Notes: generated from the sequence alone by a model not told the origin. Positions 1 to 10,999 are shown, numbered from the stretch's first letter. The stretch is DNA of 64,000 bases from Xiphydria camelus (GCA_963678675.1 OY783200.1:12066786-12130785), one strand, 5' to 3'. Numbers and translations: made by a program.

Positions 1-25
1 ATGGTGCATAGCAGTTTGTAGACTA

Positions 26-1423
26 CCGGGTGTTAGGCTATGTTGTGGCCATAGGACGATATGGTACGTAGCGATTTGTAGACTCTAGGTTATACGCTAT
101 TGGTCGGAGACGCAAGCACGCCGAACGATTGGCTCTGCTATCGTCGGCTGACGGCAATCGTCGCGAGAGAAGTTCCCTAGGGCGTAGGCACCTAGCTGAC
201 GAGAAAGTATGGCGGTTGACGCGTACGATTGTTTACAAAGTGGAATTTTTCGGAGCAATTGTATTTTTTGGAAATAAAACGTGGTTTTCAAAGTTAATAA
301 AATATTTCCATTCGCGAAACGATTTCCTTCGCGTTTATTTCGATCCTCGGACGCGCTTATTAATAAAAAGTAAAAATACAGTTAAATCGGAGTAATGAAG
401 GAAGGGTGATAAATCTTAGGATAAATGTAAAATAATTAACGAGTTGTAGAGGCAAGTGAACCGACGTGGAAGATTACAGTGACCAGGTAGTTCTCAGGAT
501 TTTTGAGTAGGGTAAGTGTAACGATAAATCGAGAGGAATAACAAAAAGGAATTGTTTTGAAGTCATTCAATTTCTTTATACTTTATAAAGGTAATAATAG
601 TACAAAAATTATTTGTAGACTTAGAGAAAGTGATGAATTCTTCATGGATGATGGAAAAGTTCGACGACGTGCATCAGCCTCCACGGAGAAATGTGCCAAA
701 GACGAAGGACGATTGGTATCCCGCTCATGAAATAGAAATAAATGAAACATAAAATAGTATTGATACAGAAAAAGAATGTAGTGCAGGTATTTATTTACCA
801 ATACGACTCACATTACCATCTGCTAACCAACGTGATTAAATACTTCAGCAAGCATCGATAACCAGGACCATGGTTAATGACTTTGTGTTTTGCAACAACG
901 AGCACCAACTCCCCCGGAGGACACGAAAAGCTATAACATGAGGAATACGGTGAAAGGTTAATAAAATTATCCCAAACGATACCATGAATGTAAATAAATC
1001 CTTTTCATATCATGACATGTTGTGGAAAACTCACCGCTGCTTCATGTTTGCAGGAGACGTTCGAAATTATTCCCTTGCTCAGCCGAGCATCTATTATTTC
1101 TATTTCACGAGCGGGATATCGTTTCGCGAATGGAAATATTTTATTAACTTTGAAAACCACATTTTATTTTCAAAAAATACAATAAATTACTCTGAAAAAC
1201 TCCACTTTGTAAACAAACGTACGTGTCAACCGCCATACTTTCTCGTCTGCTCGGTGCTTACGCACTAGGGAACTTATTCTGTCGCGACGATTGACGTCTG
1301 CCGACGATAGGCAGAGCCAATCGCTCGGCGTCCTTGCGTCTCCGACCAATAGCGTACATACTATAGTCTACAAACTTCTATGCACCATATCGGCCTATGT
1401 CAACAACCCAGGAAAACACCCGG
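26..1423. mobile_element. Foldback DNA transposon, about 1.4 kb, long inverted arms
   Basis: Two arms of roughly 320 bp are imperfect inverted copies (about 26-345 and 1090-1423). The outer ends read CCGGGTGTT and AACACCCGG, and both are flanked by TA, which suggests a Tc1/mariner-like TA duplication. The right arm has about 20 bases that the left arm lacks near its tip. The middle (about 345-1090) shows no coding sequence I recognise; small frames there are AT-rich and unlike known proteins. Probably non-autonomous. Confidence 0.7.
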
Positions 1424-1425
1424 TA

Positions 1426-1870
1426 TGGTATATATCGGCGTAGAATTTTTTTTCGCCAGGGAAGATGTCCGCCGATTCTCGGTGGGCCTATTTCTCCTCA
1501 AGGAACTCGTGTCACTTGATCAAATACGCGTTATTCGTTCTAAAGTAAAGCGCGTGCTCCATGACGCAATTATCGCGAGCTTCGGATAACTTGGAATAGA
1601 ATCAGTCCAGAAACGCCCTCTCCTCGGTCTCAACCAAATACAGTCTCAACAGGACGTGAGAAATGCTTGGGCCGCAGCGGCCGCAGCGTCAAGGACTCTC
1701 TCTGTAGTACAGGGTCTTCATAAATGATTACAGACCACGTGACCTACGCGCATATCTGTATCGTTCGGGAGAACGTTGGAAACAATACACGATGAATTAA
1801 GAATTAAATATTGGTCTTTAGGTATTACTTTGGTTGAGATTCGTACATTGCACGTGGTGATAGTTGACTC
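1426..1870. other. Intergenic stretch, nothing recognised
   Basis: About 445 bases between two DNA elements. Short frames exist but have no recognisable domain, and no terminal repeats pair inside the stretch. Confidence 0.4.
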
Positions 1871-1873
1871 TAA

Positions 1874-2029
1874 GGGCGGGTTGTAACGACTTGGTTCAGA
1901 GCCGGTTCAGCTTGAACCGCCGTTCTTGGTACATTTTGTGTCACGCAATGTCATACATTTTGATGTGAACTCAGTTCAAACGTGGTTCAAGATAGAACTG
2001 AGTTTAAACCAAGTCGTTACAACCCGCCC
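1874..2029. mobile_element. Harbinger-type MITE (156 bp, TAA duplication)
   Basis: The ends are GGGCGGGTTGTAACGACTTG and its reverse complement, near perfect for about 23 bases, with TAA directly outside each end (1871-1873 and 2030-2032). A three-base TAA/TTA duplication and G-rich ends fit PIF/Harbinger-derived MITEs. It carries internal GGTTCA-type short repeats and no coding capacity. Confidence 0.8.
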
Positions 2030-2068
2030 TAAGAGAGGAGACTCGCGTACGAGTGAGGTATTCGCGTC

Positions 2069-2372
2069 TGTGGGGATCTCGAGATCTCCCACGGATCGTG
2101 CGAGGAGTGGACGGTCGGAAGGAGGCGATAGTTACGAAATATAACTAAAGTTTATTTTAACTATCGACAATGAGCCGCGGTTAGCGAGGTAGAGCAGAGC
2201 GCTGTGTCGATGCGTTCGTAGTGGGCTCGAGCAGGCAGGAGAATGGGACTTCCGACTCTCGTGGCGTGGCTAGCTCAGTCTTCAGAAGCGTGGTGATCCA
2301 GCGCTACGATCGCCTGGCCGCCAGAGGCGTGGTGATCGGTTGATCACTGGACAAGATCGCCTGGTCGCCACA
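2069..2372 (-). repeat. 3' LTR of the CsRn1-like element (304 bp)
   Basis: Begins TGTGGGGATC and ends CGCCACA on the plus strand. Matches 6908-7247 almost base for base but lacks 36 bases near its right end. Confidence 0.93.
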
Positions 2373-2386
2373 GTACTCCCCCCTAG
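2373..2386 (-). promoter_or_regulatory. Polypurine tract of the LTR element
   Basis: On the minus strand the bases directly before the 3' LTR read CTAGGGGGGAGTAC, a purine-rich run in the position of the plus-strand primer. Confidence 0.7.
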
Positions 2387-2392
2387 GTACTT

Positions 2393-2664
2393 TCAAGTTG
2401 GAGGCTTGAAAGTGACTCTCTTCTGATATGTGTTTGCGGGTCTATTCATAGTCGATGTCCATTGCTCCAGAGTTTGCGGATTCTGGTTGTCTCTCGTGTC
2501 AGAAGTGCTTAGTTCTGAGTCCGTCTTGTTGATATATGCAGGTTTTAGTCTATCCACGTTGATTTGTTTGAGAATTCCATCAACGTTGAGCTGGAAGAGT
2601 CTGTCAGTAATCCTTTTTGTGATTCTGTAGGGTCCTCGGTAAGGCTTTTCCAGAGGAGCCTTTA
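2393..2664 (-). pseudogene. C-terminal end of pol, cut off by a MITE
   Basis: Encodes the conserved Gypsy integrase tail (KAPLEKPYRGPYRI, then VDRLKPAYI) and a polar C-terminus. It is separated from the rest of pol by the palindromic MITE at 2665-2980. Reading resumes in the matching part of the protein on each side of the MITE, so the retrotransposon was there first. Confidence 0.88.
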
Positions 2665-2980
2665 CCGTATGTCCGCGATCATTTGAACCATAGAAAAATT
2701 GCGAGTTTTGCATGAGCACCCCTTTGGGTCTCCTCGTCCAATAGAATCACCGGAGAAGCGTGAATGCGCATGCGTAGTCATCCGCGAGTGTGGCGTCGTC
2801 AGCAAGTTCAGATCGGTTATCGAAATAATCGATCTGAACTTGCTGACGTCGCCACACTCGCGGATGACTACGCATGCGCATTCACGCTTCTCCGGTGATT
2901 CTATTGGACGAGGAGACCCAAAGGGGTGCTCATGCAAAACTCGCAATTTTCCTATGGTTCAAATGATCGCGGACATACGG
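2665..2980. mobile_element. Palindromic MITE, family A copy 1 (316 bp)
   Basis: Ends CCGTATGTCC and GGACATACGG, flanked by TA (2663-2664, 2981-2982). The two arms are nearly perfect inverted copies almost to the centre (about 2815-2840), so a transcript would fold into a hairpin of about 150 bp. Frames on both strands are palindrome artefacts. It interrupts the retrotransposon pol gene. Confidence 0.9.
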
Positions 2981-2982
2981 TA

Positions 2983-5915
2983 CATGATCGTCGCAAGAAT
3001 GCATGGCTACAGGTGCGAAGATCCTTTGCGATGAATATTTTGGCTCTGTTGTGATGGGCTGTAGGAGTAGGTTTGAGTCCTCTCATGAATTCTCGGTGTT
3101 TTTCCAGGAAGATTTGTGGATTTGCTGGCACGTCGAGATTCATGAAGAATTCCCCGGGTATGCGTAGCGTTGTTCCAAAAAGCATCTCAGCTGGCGATGT
3201 CTGGAGATCTTCTTTGATACTGGTGCGAAGGCCGAGTAGTACAGTGGGAAGAATCTCCGTCCAAGGTTTGGGAGAGCACATGAGGGCTGCTTTCAAAGTG
3301 CGATGCCATCGCTCAACCATTCCGTTGGACTGTGGATGGTATGGTGATGTTCGACGCCTCTCCGCACCTATGAATTTTGACAGTGAGTCAAACAGTGACG
3401 ACTCGAACTGGGAACCTTGATCCGTGATGATGACTGTGGGCGTTCCGAAGTTGGCGATCCAGTGGTTGAACAGGGCCGTAGTGACAGTGTCCGCCGTGAT
3501 ATCTCTCAGAGGGACTGCGACCGGCCATCTCGTGAAACGATCAACGATCGTGAGACAATATTTAAACCCCTGGTGTTCCGGCATCATGATGATATCCAGG
3601 TTGATATGTTTGAATCTATCGTCGGGAATGTCGATGTGATTGGCCTGTAAGTGGGTGTGTCGTTGGAATTTCGCGCGTTGGCAATGTATACACTCCTTTG
3701 CCCAGGCAGTGACGTCTTTTCTGATGCCCGGCCAGACGTATTTTTCTCTGATCAGTCGAGAAGTAACACGTCTGCTGGGATGTGAAAGGTTGTGTACGGT
3801 GTGAAATGCCGTTTTTCGGATTGATCGAGGAAAGTAAGGGCGTACAGTCCCCGTTGAGGTGTCGCAGTAGATTTGTGTATCGGTGTCGAGTGTCAATAAA
3901 TTGAGTTTTAGTGCAGAATCGTTGCTGTTGATGAGTTCGCGAAGTTCTTGATCTTCTTGCTGATGTTGTTGGATGGTCTTGGGATCGAGAACCATTGGCA
4001 TCTGAATAGCATTTAACCTGGAGAGAGCGTCGGCGACCACATTCTCTTCACCTTTCAAATATACGATGTCGGTGGTGAACTGTGAAATGTAGTCTAACTG
4101 TCGAAGCTGACGCTCTGAGGCTTTGTCAAGCTTCTGTTGGAAGGCGTAGGTCAGAGGCTTGTGGTCTGTCTTGATGACGAAAGGACGACCTTCTAGGAGA
4201 TGGTGAAAGTGCTTCACGGCTGCAAAAATGCCCAGCAATTCTCTATCGTACGTACTGTACCTTGTCTCTGTGACCGTTAATTTTCTTGAGAAGAATCCGA
4301 TGGGTTTCCATACACTGTCCTCGAGTTATTCGAGAGAGGCTCCTATCGCCGTGGTGGAAGCGTCTGTTGTTAAGACAAGTGGTGCGTCGGGAGATGGAAA
4401 GGAAGTGTGTGTCACAGATGTCAGTGCTCTCTTGCAAGCTTCGAAGGCTGTTACCGCTTCGGTGGACCACCTGATTGGCGTCTTGTCCTTCTTCTTCGAA
4501 GACTTTAGGTACGCAGTGAGCGGAAGCTGGAGTTGAGCCGAATGCTTGATACACGGACGGTAATAATTGAACATTCCGATGAATCGCCTCAGTTCCATGA
4601 CAGTTTTTGGTTGCGGGTAATTATTGATCGTTTCTACGCATTCTGGATTTGGTAGGAAACCTTCACTGTCAATTTGATAACCGAGGAAGTTGACTCGCTG
4701 CTTACCGAACTTGCACTTACTCAGGTTGATGGTGAGGTTATGATTTGCCAATCGTTGAAATAGCTGGCGTAAGTGAGTCTGGTGCTGCTCTTCGTTCTCC
4801 GACATGACCAAGATGTCATCTATGTAGACGAAGACGAAGTCCAGGCCACGAAATATCCAGTCCATGGACCGTTGGAATGTTTGTGTGGCATTTTTCAGAC
4901 CGAACGGCATCCTAGTGTATTCGTAGAGTCCCCAGGGTGTGGTGGTCGCCGTCTTCTGAGTGTCGTCAGGGTGCACTGGTATCTGATAGTATGCCTTGTC
5001 CAGGTCCATGGTCGAAAAGATTGTTTTTCCATGTGTGACCAGGAACAGACTCTGGATGAGTGGTGGGGCATATTTATCAGGCACAGTGACGCTGTTTAGT
5101 TTGCGGTAGTCGCCGCAGAGACGGTAGCTGCCATCTTTCTTCTTGACGAGGTGAATCGGACTGGCCCAAGCACTGCTGGAGGGCTTGATGATACCTCTGT
5201 CCAATAGTCGCTGTATCTCTGCTCGCGCGGCGGTAGCCTTTTCGCCGAAAAGTTTGCGCGGTCTTTCTGTCACAGGTGATCCATTAGTGACAATCCTGTG
5301 AGAAAAATCGATGTTCGCGCTGAACGCAGAAGAAGATGGTTGAGTGATGTTGATGAATTGCTGGAGTAAGTCAGCGTAGGGCATTGACTGATCCAAAGTG
5401 GAGATGCTATGAACTCTTGTGTTAATCACCCGACCCTTAGTGGTCATTCGGGTGGTCGAGTCGACGAGTTACTTGTTTTTTAGATCGATGAGCAGATTAT
5501 GGTGACTCAGGAAGTCAGCTCCTATGATTGATTCTGGAACGTCAGCTACCACGAATGGCCAGCTGAAATCGCGTCGTAAGTTCAGATCGACATTGACGGT
5601 GTGGCATCCGTAGGTAGGAATAGGTGTGGTGTTGGCTGCGTATAAAGTGAGGTTAGCCTTTAGTGGTGGTTTCTGGAAAAATCGAACGGGTAATATTGAT
5701 AGCACCGAGCCAGAATCTATTAAGTATCGTCGATTGGTCTTCCGGTCGTGTAGGTGGAGTCTGACATCTTGAGTTTGTGCGGTGCTGCAGTCGCTGCCGT
5801 CGGCGACCACTTGTACTGCCGGTAGCGTTTTCAGTTTCCCTGGTTGGTCGAGGCATTGAACGAGCATAGTGTAGTGCAACGTTTGGCGTCCGCTCCAAAC
5901 CGGTGGTGGTACCAA
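2983..5915 (-). pseudogene. pol of CsRn1-like element (protease, RT, RNase H, integrase)
   Basis: From the N-terminal side (right): aspartic protease with LIDSGS near 5715; reverse transcriptase with the YIDD catalytic box near 4815; RNase H with TTDAS near 4360; integrase with an HHCC zinc region (HNLSHP, then CIHCQRA) and the DDE core (ITDQGSQFES, YHPQSNGMVERWHR). The frame is interrupted by TAA at 5469-5471 between protease and RT and by TAA at 4326-4328 inside RNase H; both stops lie in the same frame as the flanking protein, so each is a single nonsense change. A MITE at 2665 removes the last part. The protease frame overlaps the end of gag by about 85 bases in a different frame, implying frameshifted pol expression in the ancestor. 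Confidence 0.93.
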
Positions 5916-6883
5916 CAGATTCCAGATTGGCGAGACTGAGAACGAGAGTTGTTCCTATAACGCTGGCCGCTGCGGTTACGTGAGCGTGAACGGCGACTGT
6001 CGAAGTTTGACTGTCTCGTCTTCATGTCGGTGAGTTCCCTCATGCAGACAGCAAGAGCTTCCTGTAGCTGGTTGAATTTGGTTTCTATTGACGTTGGTGG
6101 AGGTGCATGTGACCTGCTGTCAACTCGATCAACTGTGGTGGGGTAATGAGTCGAAGCGACCACCGTTGGGCCTTGCAGGGTCATGGTTTCTGTTAGCCTA
6201 TCCGCCATTAACGCCAGAACGTCTAAGCTTAACCCATCGGAAATCATGAGCAACGGTTTAATGGATGTCGGGAGACGACTTAGCCAAAGGTTGTGGAGCA
6301 TCTCGTCATTCATACTGCCTGCAGCCAGGTCCTTCATCTCTCGCAGGAGCTGTGAGGGTTTCCTGTCACCCAGCACGAGGTCGTTGATAAGGCGGTGGAT
6401 TTGCTTCTGTCTCGATTCCGTGAGTCTTTGTATAATCGTGTCTTTTAAGGTTTGATATTTTTTTGTTTCTGGCGGGTGCGTAATGATATCCATAATTTGT
6501 GCCAGTGTTTCAGAGTCCAAGGCTTTTAGGGCGGCGATGTACTTGACGTCGTCGTTGCGAATCCTGGACGCGGTGAACTCTGACTCGATCATGAAAAACC
6601 ATATATCTGGTCGATCTTTCATGAACGTGGGTAACTGTGGTCTTCTCACCACTGCCACGTAGTTCGTACTGTCTGACGATGCGAAGGCTAGTAACGGATT
6701 CTCGACTGCCTGGTCATTTTGTGTGTTCAAACCTGTTGATGCGATCGGTCGGTTGTTCGTGTTGAAGGGGCTCGGAGTGTTCCCGGTGTTGTCCGTGCGG
6801 GCTGGCGAGCGGTCGACCGGCATGTTGGCGATGGCGTGGGTACCTCGTGGCGTCGCTTGGGCTGCGTTGACGATGTAATCCAC
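5831..6883 (-). CDS. Gag polyprotein with CHCC zinc finger
   Basis: 350 aa, open. The central region (about residues 75-235) resembles the retrotransposon Gag capsid: WFFMIESEF, KYIAALKAL and QLLREMKDLA. An Arg/Ser-rich stretch follows (about 295-320), then a zinc knuckle of pattern CX3HX9CX3C (CWYHHRFGADAKRCTTLC), the CHCC form typical of CsRn1 elements. It would assemble particles and bind element RNA. It starts just inside the primer site and its end overlaps the protease frame. The ATG at 6883 gives MDYIVNAAQ; I see no disrupting change. It is probably still translatable, although pol is broken. Confidence 0.9.
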   Translation of the reverse strand: MDYIVNAAQATPRGTHAIANMPVDRSPARTDNTGNTPSPFNTNNRPIASTGLNTQNDQAVENPLLAFASSDSTNYVAVVRRPQLPTFMKDRPDIWFFMIESEFTASRIRNDDVKYIAALKALDSETLAQIMDIITHPPETKKYQTLKDTIIQRLTESRQKQIHRLINDLVLGDRKPSQLLREMKDLAAGSMNDEMLHNLWLSRLPTSIKPLLMISDGLSLDVLALMADRLTETMTLQGPTVVASTHYPTTVDRVDSRSHAPPPTSIETKFNQLQEALAVCMRELTDMKTRQSNFDSRRSRSRNRSGQRYRNNSRSQSRQSGICWYHHRFGADAKRCTTLCSFNASTNQGN

Positions 6884-6887
6884 TCAA

Positions 6888-6905
6888 ATCACGTTGGGGT
6901 CACCA
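6888..6905 (-). promoter_or_regulatory. Primer binding site, tRNA-Trp
   Basis: On the minus strand, two bases after the 5' LTR, TGGTGACCCCAACGTGAT matches the complement of the eukaryotic tRNA-Trp 3' end with one mismatch (A for G). This primer choice marks the CsRn1 lineage. Confidence 0.85.
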
Positions 6906-6907
6906 AT

Positions 6908-7247
6908 TGTGGGGATCTCGAGATCTCCCACGGATCGTGCGAGGAGTGGACGGTCGGAAGGAGGCGATAGTTACGAAATATAACTAAAGTTTATTTTAAC
7001 TATCGACAATGAGCCGCGGTTAGCGAGGTAGAGCAGAGCGCTGTGTCGATGCGTCCGTAGTGGGCTCGAGCAGGCAGGAGAATGGGACTTCCGACTCTCG
7101 TGGCGTGGCTAGCTTAGTCTTCAGAAGCGTGGTGATCCAGCGCTACGATCGCCTGCCCGCCAGAGGCGTGGTGATCGGTTGATCACTGGACAAGATGTGT
7201 TGAGGCTGTCTGGTCACTAGAGGCGTGGCGATCGCCTGGTCGCCACA
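6908..7247 (-). repeat. 5' LTR of the CsRn1-like element (340 bp)
   Basis: Starts TGTGGGGATC and ends CGCCACA on the plus strand. Full version of the LTR, including the 36 bases missing at 2069-2372. Drives minus-strand transcription toward gag. Confidence 0.93.
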
Positions 7248-7500
7248 CGTTGTAGCGGCCCGTTGCGCTACGGCGCCTTGCCGCCAGGTGCCGCCGACCT
7301 TCGACTCCACGGCTTTCGGCTTCTCGTTAGTGGTCCATCAACGGGCAAGTTTCTATATAAGACCGCAACTGCCCGTCTATCACCGAGGACCACAGAGCGT
7401 CTAAGGCAGGAGTCGGCCTAGCCTTACTGACGAGTCCACAGGCCGACTCCGGGACGAAACGCTCCGCCGATAACATGGCGACCACATCCTTTTCGCCACA
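7248..7500. other. GC-rich spacer, no gene recognised
   Basis: Contains a TATATAAG box near 7354 and short inverted GC-rich motifs (around GGAGTCGG and CCGACTCC near 7410-7450), but no protein or RNA that I recognise. It may be remnant LTR or host promoter DNA. Confidence 0.35.
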
Positions 7501-7504
7501 ACGT

Positions 7505-7902
7505 TGTGGGACCTTAGGGGTTCCCACAGAACGCGATGGAAACGAACGTAAGGGAGAGAAGACGGTAGTTAATAGACCTAACCAGAGTTTACTTTATTAA
7601 CTATCGGCGTGGCTAAACTAATGCGAAGCGACAAGAGAGTTGTGTCTGAGCGTCCGTCCGGGACGCGGGGCGATAGAGGCGCGAAGTGTGTCCAGACGTC
7701 CGTCGCGGTCGAGAGTTGGTAGACGAGAGAGAGCTGTGGTTCCTCCGCGGCGCGTCCAGCCTTCGTCACCCGAAGCGTGACTACGACTTGGCCGCTAGGG
7801 GCATGGTGATCGCTGCGTCGATCCACCGTCCAGAGATTGCGCCTTGCGTGGCGTCGCTGGAGTCGAGTGGCTCCATGCGAACGCGCCTTGTAGTCCGCTA
7901 CA
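7505..7902. mobile_element. Solo LTR related to the CsRn1-like LTR (398 bp)
   Basis: Begins TGTGGGACC and ends CA, with ACGT directly outside both ends (7501-7504 and 7903-7906), a perfect 4-bp duplication. The internal plan follows the neighbouring LTR: an inverted TGTGGG/CCCACA start and an A/T-rich AACTATCG block near 7595. Sequence identity to that LTR is only partial, so it is a different subfamily. No internal region remains, which implies LTR-LTR recombination. Confidence 0.75.
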
Positions 7903-8298
7903 ACGTCGTCGGGAGTGCTGCCATCTATTGTTACATCCCTTGTTTTCTGAAAAAGGAGTTTGGGTGGGATTGTAATCGGGGGTGAGGTGCAGGGGAAATC
8001 TATTGGGTGCATTCAGCAGATCATTCCGCTCCGCAACAGTTGTGGAGCAGCTCAGTAAAAATCTGCTGAACGCGTATTCTACCGAGCGCTCCAAGTGAGC
8101 GCAAGTGGTAGCGGTCGCCATGTTTTGTAGCGAAGAAGAGTTAAGTAGCCCGGAGACGGTCAATAATATTGTCAATGAAATTGATCAATTGCGATTGATG
8201 GAGTAGCACATAGACCGTCAATAATATTGTCAATAAGATTGATGATTTCAATTGCAATTGCGATTGATGGAGATCCAATGAATACGTCAATATTTCAT

Positions 8299-8402
8299 CA
8301 GTGGCAGTGAATTTCTCGCGAGTCGAGTCTTTTATTGGTTAGGTTTTATTAGTGGAAGTGAATTTCTCGCGAGTCGAGTCGTTTATTAGTTAAGTTTTAT
8401 TA
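8299..8402. repeat. Two-copy tandem repeat of about 51 bp
   Basis: The unit containing GTGAATTTCTCGCGAGTCG followed by TTTATT and GGTTTTATTAG occurs twice in direct order with a few differences (TCTTTTATTGG versus TCGTTTATTAG). Confidence 0.8.
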
Positions 8403-8831
8403 GATGGCGTATCCGTCATCGCGTAGCCGTCTGGTGCAACTGCCCGAACGATTGTCAATTTCTCGATTACACGATCAATTGGGATGCGTCAATGGTCCCC
8501 GTCAATGTGCTTCAATCAAATTTCCTATCAATCTCCGTCGATCGATTGACAATGGCATCAATCGCTTCCTACACGATCAATTGGATGCATCAATGAGTAC
8601 CATTGACAATATTATTGACCGTCTCCGGGCCACTTTACGCTCCAGCGCTCCCGCTCACTTCCATCGGAAGAAGTTTTGGCGCATTTTATGAATGATGTCG
8701 AGCGGTGTGAACCGATGTGTCGAATTCCGTCTGTCGTGCGATGAAACATCTTATATTTTATGTATTATTACGAAAAAAATTACATTTTCTTGCCATCGAC
8801 AATCGTAAAACAATCTGTTACCATATCAGTA

Positions 8832-8973
8832 CCTCAGAGCTAAACAGTATTAACTCCATTTTTTCGAAACCCGTATTATTTCTTCATTCTGCTATTTTCA
8901 ATATAAAATAGCAGAATGAGGAAATAATACGGTTTTTGAAAAAAAGTTGTGTTAATACTGTTTAGCTCTGAGG
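8832..8973. mobile_element. Small palindromic MITE (about 142 bp)
   Basis: The ends CCTCAGAGCTAAACAGTATT and the inverted copy ending at 8973 extend into a palindrome across almost the whole unit. The flanks are TA on the left and CA on the right, consistent with a decayed TA duplication. Confidence 0.6.
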
Positions 8974-9064
8974 CATTGATATAAACAATACAACATTTTG
9001 TAACCAGAGATAACACTGGACAATTGTGATTTTGTTATTCGAACCAGAATAGGTGATTCTTATA

Positions 9065-9396
9065 CCGTATGTCCGCGATCATTTGAACCATAGGAAAATT
9101 GCGAGTTTTGCATGAGCACCCCTTTGGGTCTCCTCGTCCAATAGAATCACCGGAGAAGCGTGAATGTGCATGCGTAGTCATCCGCGAGTGTGGCGACGTC
9201 AGCAAGTTCAGATCGGTTATCGAAATAATCGATTATTTCGATAACCGATCTGAACTTGCTGACGTCGCCACACTCGCGGATGACTACGCATGCGCATTCA
9301 CGCTTCTCCGGTGATTCTATTGGACGAGGAGACCCAAAGGGGTGCTCATGCAAAACTCGCAATTTTCCTATGGTTCAAATGATCGCGGACATACGG
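9065..9396. mobile_element. Palindromic MITE, family A copy 2 (332 bp)
   Basis: Same ends as 2665-2980 (CCGTATGTCC and GGACATACGG), with TA on both sides (9063-9064, 9397-9398). The palindrome runs to the dyad near 9230 (ATCGATTATTTCGAT). It is slightly longer than copies 1 and 3 because the centre is complete. Confidence 0.9.
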
Positions 9397-9486
9397 TATC
9401 GAAGGTCACGGCCGAAACTTGTCAGCAGAACAGAGAGCGCTACTTCTGAGCGTACTGAGCGGTAGCGGTTTATGCTCGATCTGCTG

Positions 9487-9573
9487 AATGCAACCATTGA
9501 AACCGATCTGAACTTGCTGACGACGCAACACCCGCGGATGACTACGCATGCGCATTCACGCTTCTCCGGTTAT
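9487..9573. mobile_element. Family A MITE copy 4, left fragment
   Basis: Carries the inner arm of family A (from ACCGATCTGAACTTGCTG to CTTCTCCGGTTAT) and stops exactly where the element at 9574 begins. Its continuation is at 12618-12700. The first arm is missing, so this copy was already partial. Confidence 0.8.
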
Positions 9574-10929
9574 AGGCTAGGCAAGCATCTCTGGTGGCGC
9601 TCCCAAGTGAGCAAAAGTCGCAGCTTTTTGGGCGGATAGATCAGGATACTCTGCATATAATGGAGTTTGACAAAAGTGGTGAAAAAAGAAAGAAAAAAGT
9701 GTCAAATCGCAATTGTTACATTGTGGGCTGTAACAGCGTTGATGGAAAAAGTGATGGAGTGCATTTTTATAGATTCTTGAAACGTCCGTGGGAATTAAAA
9801 CGTAAGAATTTGTGGATAAAAGCTGTACGTCGTACCAAGTGAGTAGTTTTACTTGTTTTGATGGCTGAGGATTATTTATAAGAAGAAAAAATACAAATAA
9901 GAGGGAATTTCGGTTAATTTGCCTTTATACTAAAATGATTTTTTACAGCCCCGATGGCATGCCTTAGAAGCCTATTGAAAATAGCAGGATATGCAGTTTG
10001 CACTTTTGTGGAGGTGTGAAATCCAACAACCCTTTAAATGAAGCGTATAATCCCATGATTTTTCCTGCAATTTATAAAAAAAGAAAAGCGTCTTGTAATT
10101 TACAAAGAACTGAGAGACTTCTGAAAAAGAGAAAGGAATGAAATGTTGCAGCTTGGAGTTTTCTTGGTAAGTTTGAATGGGCATAATTATTGGAAACATA
10201 TTCGCACACTCAAATATTGAAAAATTATTTCTGATGGTACAGAGGAGCAGGATCCCAGGTAGCACACTGACGTTAGAATAACGTCTCAGACGTCATTTTT
10301 TGGTCAGTATAGGGTTTCAGACGTCAGTTGTCATAATATTAACGTCACAGGGACGTCATATTTACGACGTACCTTGGACCTCAAAATTCAACGTCTTTTT
10401 GACGGAACTTTTCCGTCATTTTTAATGACAAACAAGACTTAGAAAAATTTCCGTCTCCTGACTTGAAAATTTATTTGTGAATAAATGGACAAAATATGTC
10501 ATTTGTTCAATTATTAAATCAATAAATTATTTCATTTAGTCTCCAGAGTATGTTGAGCAAGTTATAAACTATACTATTTATTAAAAAGCACAGATTATTA
10601 AAGTAAATGAAAGACAATCAATTAATGTAGGATGAATAAACATTCATATAATTATTTATTTATTTATTTATATTTATTTATTTATTATTTATTTCTTGCA
10701 TAGACGCAAATTGATATTAGTATCAATATAATCTATCAAATATTTATCAAAAGATACAATCATAAATTTAGAAAAATGTTGAGAAAAGAATAATACAATT
10801 ATAAAATCTTATTTATTCAAGCTCTTTCTTATTGAAAAGTAATATATATTTATTCATCAAACTTCATATGAACACTAATACATAGTAATAATATTCTTAA
10901 CCACAGGAGCGTGCAGCAGATGAGGACTC

Positions 10930-10999
10930 GAGGACATCCGACCGATCAACGAAGTTAAGCAGCGAAAAGTGCGGACACTAGTTGGATGGGTGACCGCTC
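10930..10999 (+). pseudogene. 5S rRNA-like segment
   Basis: Matches the internal control region of eukaryotic 5S rRNA: CCGATCAACGAAGTTAAGCA, then TTGGATGGGTGACCGCT (consensus CCGATCACCGAAGTTAAGCA and TTGGATGGGTGACCGC). The stretch between the two blocks has diverged and the 5' and 3' stems are missing. It lies inside the CCCAGG-ended element, so it is either a captured 5S fragment or the head of a 5S-derived SINE. Confidence 0.72.

Larger units (their letters stand above)
2069..7247 (-). mobile_element. CsRn1-like Ty3/Gypsy LTR retrotransposon, degenerate
   Basis: Complete minus-strand element: LTRs at both ends, a primer site matching tRNA-Trp, gag, protease, reverse transcriptase, RNase H and integrase. 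The tRNA-Trp primer and a Gag CHCC finger in place of the usual CCHC are hallmarks of the CsRn1 clade (established knowledge). Flanking tetranucleotides are CGTC (left) and CGTT (right), a possible 4-bp duplication with one change. The LTRs differ by at least three substitutions and a 36-base indel, so insertion was fairly recent, yet pol has two in-frame stops and a nested MITE. It cannot transpose unaided. Confidence 0.93.
8008..9492. mobile_element. Candidate composite element bounded by TGCATTCAGCAGAT
   Basis: TGCATTCAGCAGATC at 8008 is matched by its reverse complement ending at 9492. Between them lie an inverted pair with GTCAATAATATTGTCAAT (8150-8175 and 8605-8630), many CAATTG/GATTGAT short repeats, a 142-bp MITE and a family A MITE. 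No clear target duplication, so the outer boundary is tentative. Confidence 0.4.

Noticed and set aside
2662..3034. Overlapping frames on both strands beginning MRVLHEHPFGSPRP, also near 9100, 9150, 11957 and 12030
   Set aside because: They are the two arms of palindromic MITE family A read in opposite directions; there is no protein family behind them.
9594..9659. Upstream extension of the THAP frame to 9594
   Set aside because: The extension begins with GTG and has no ATG; the first ATG in frame is at 9660, just before the THAP domain.
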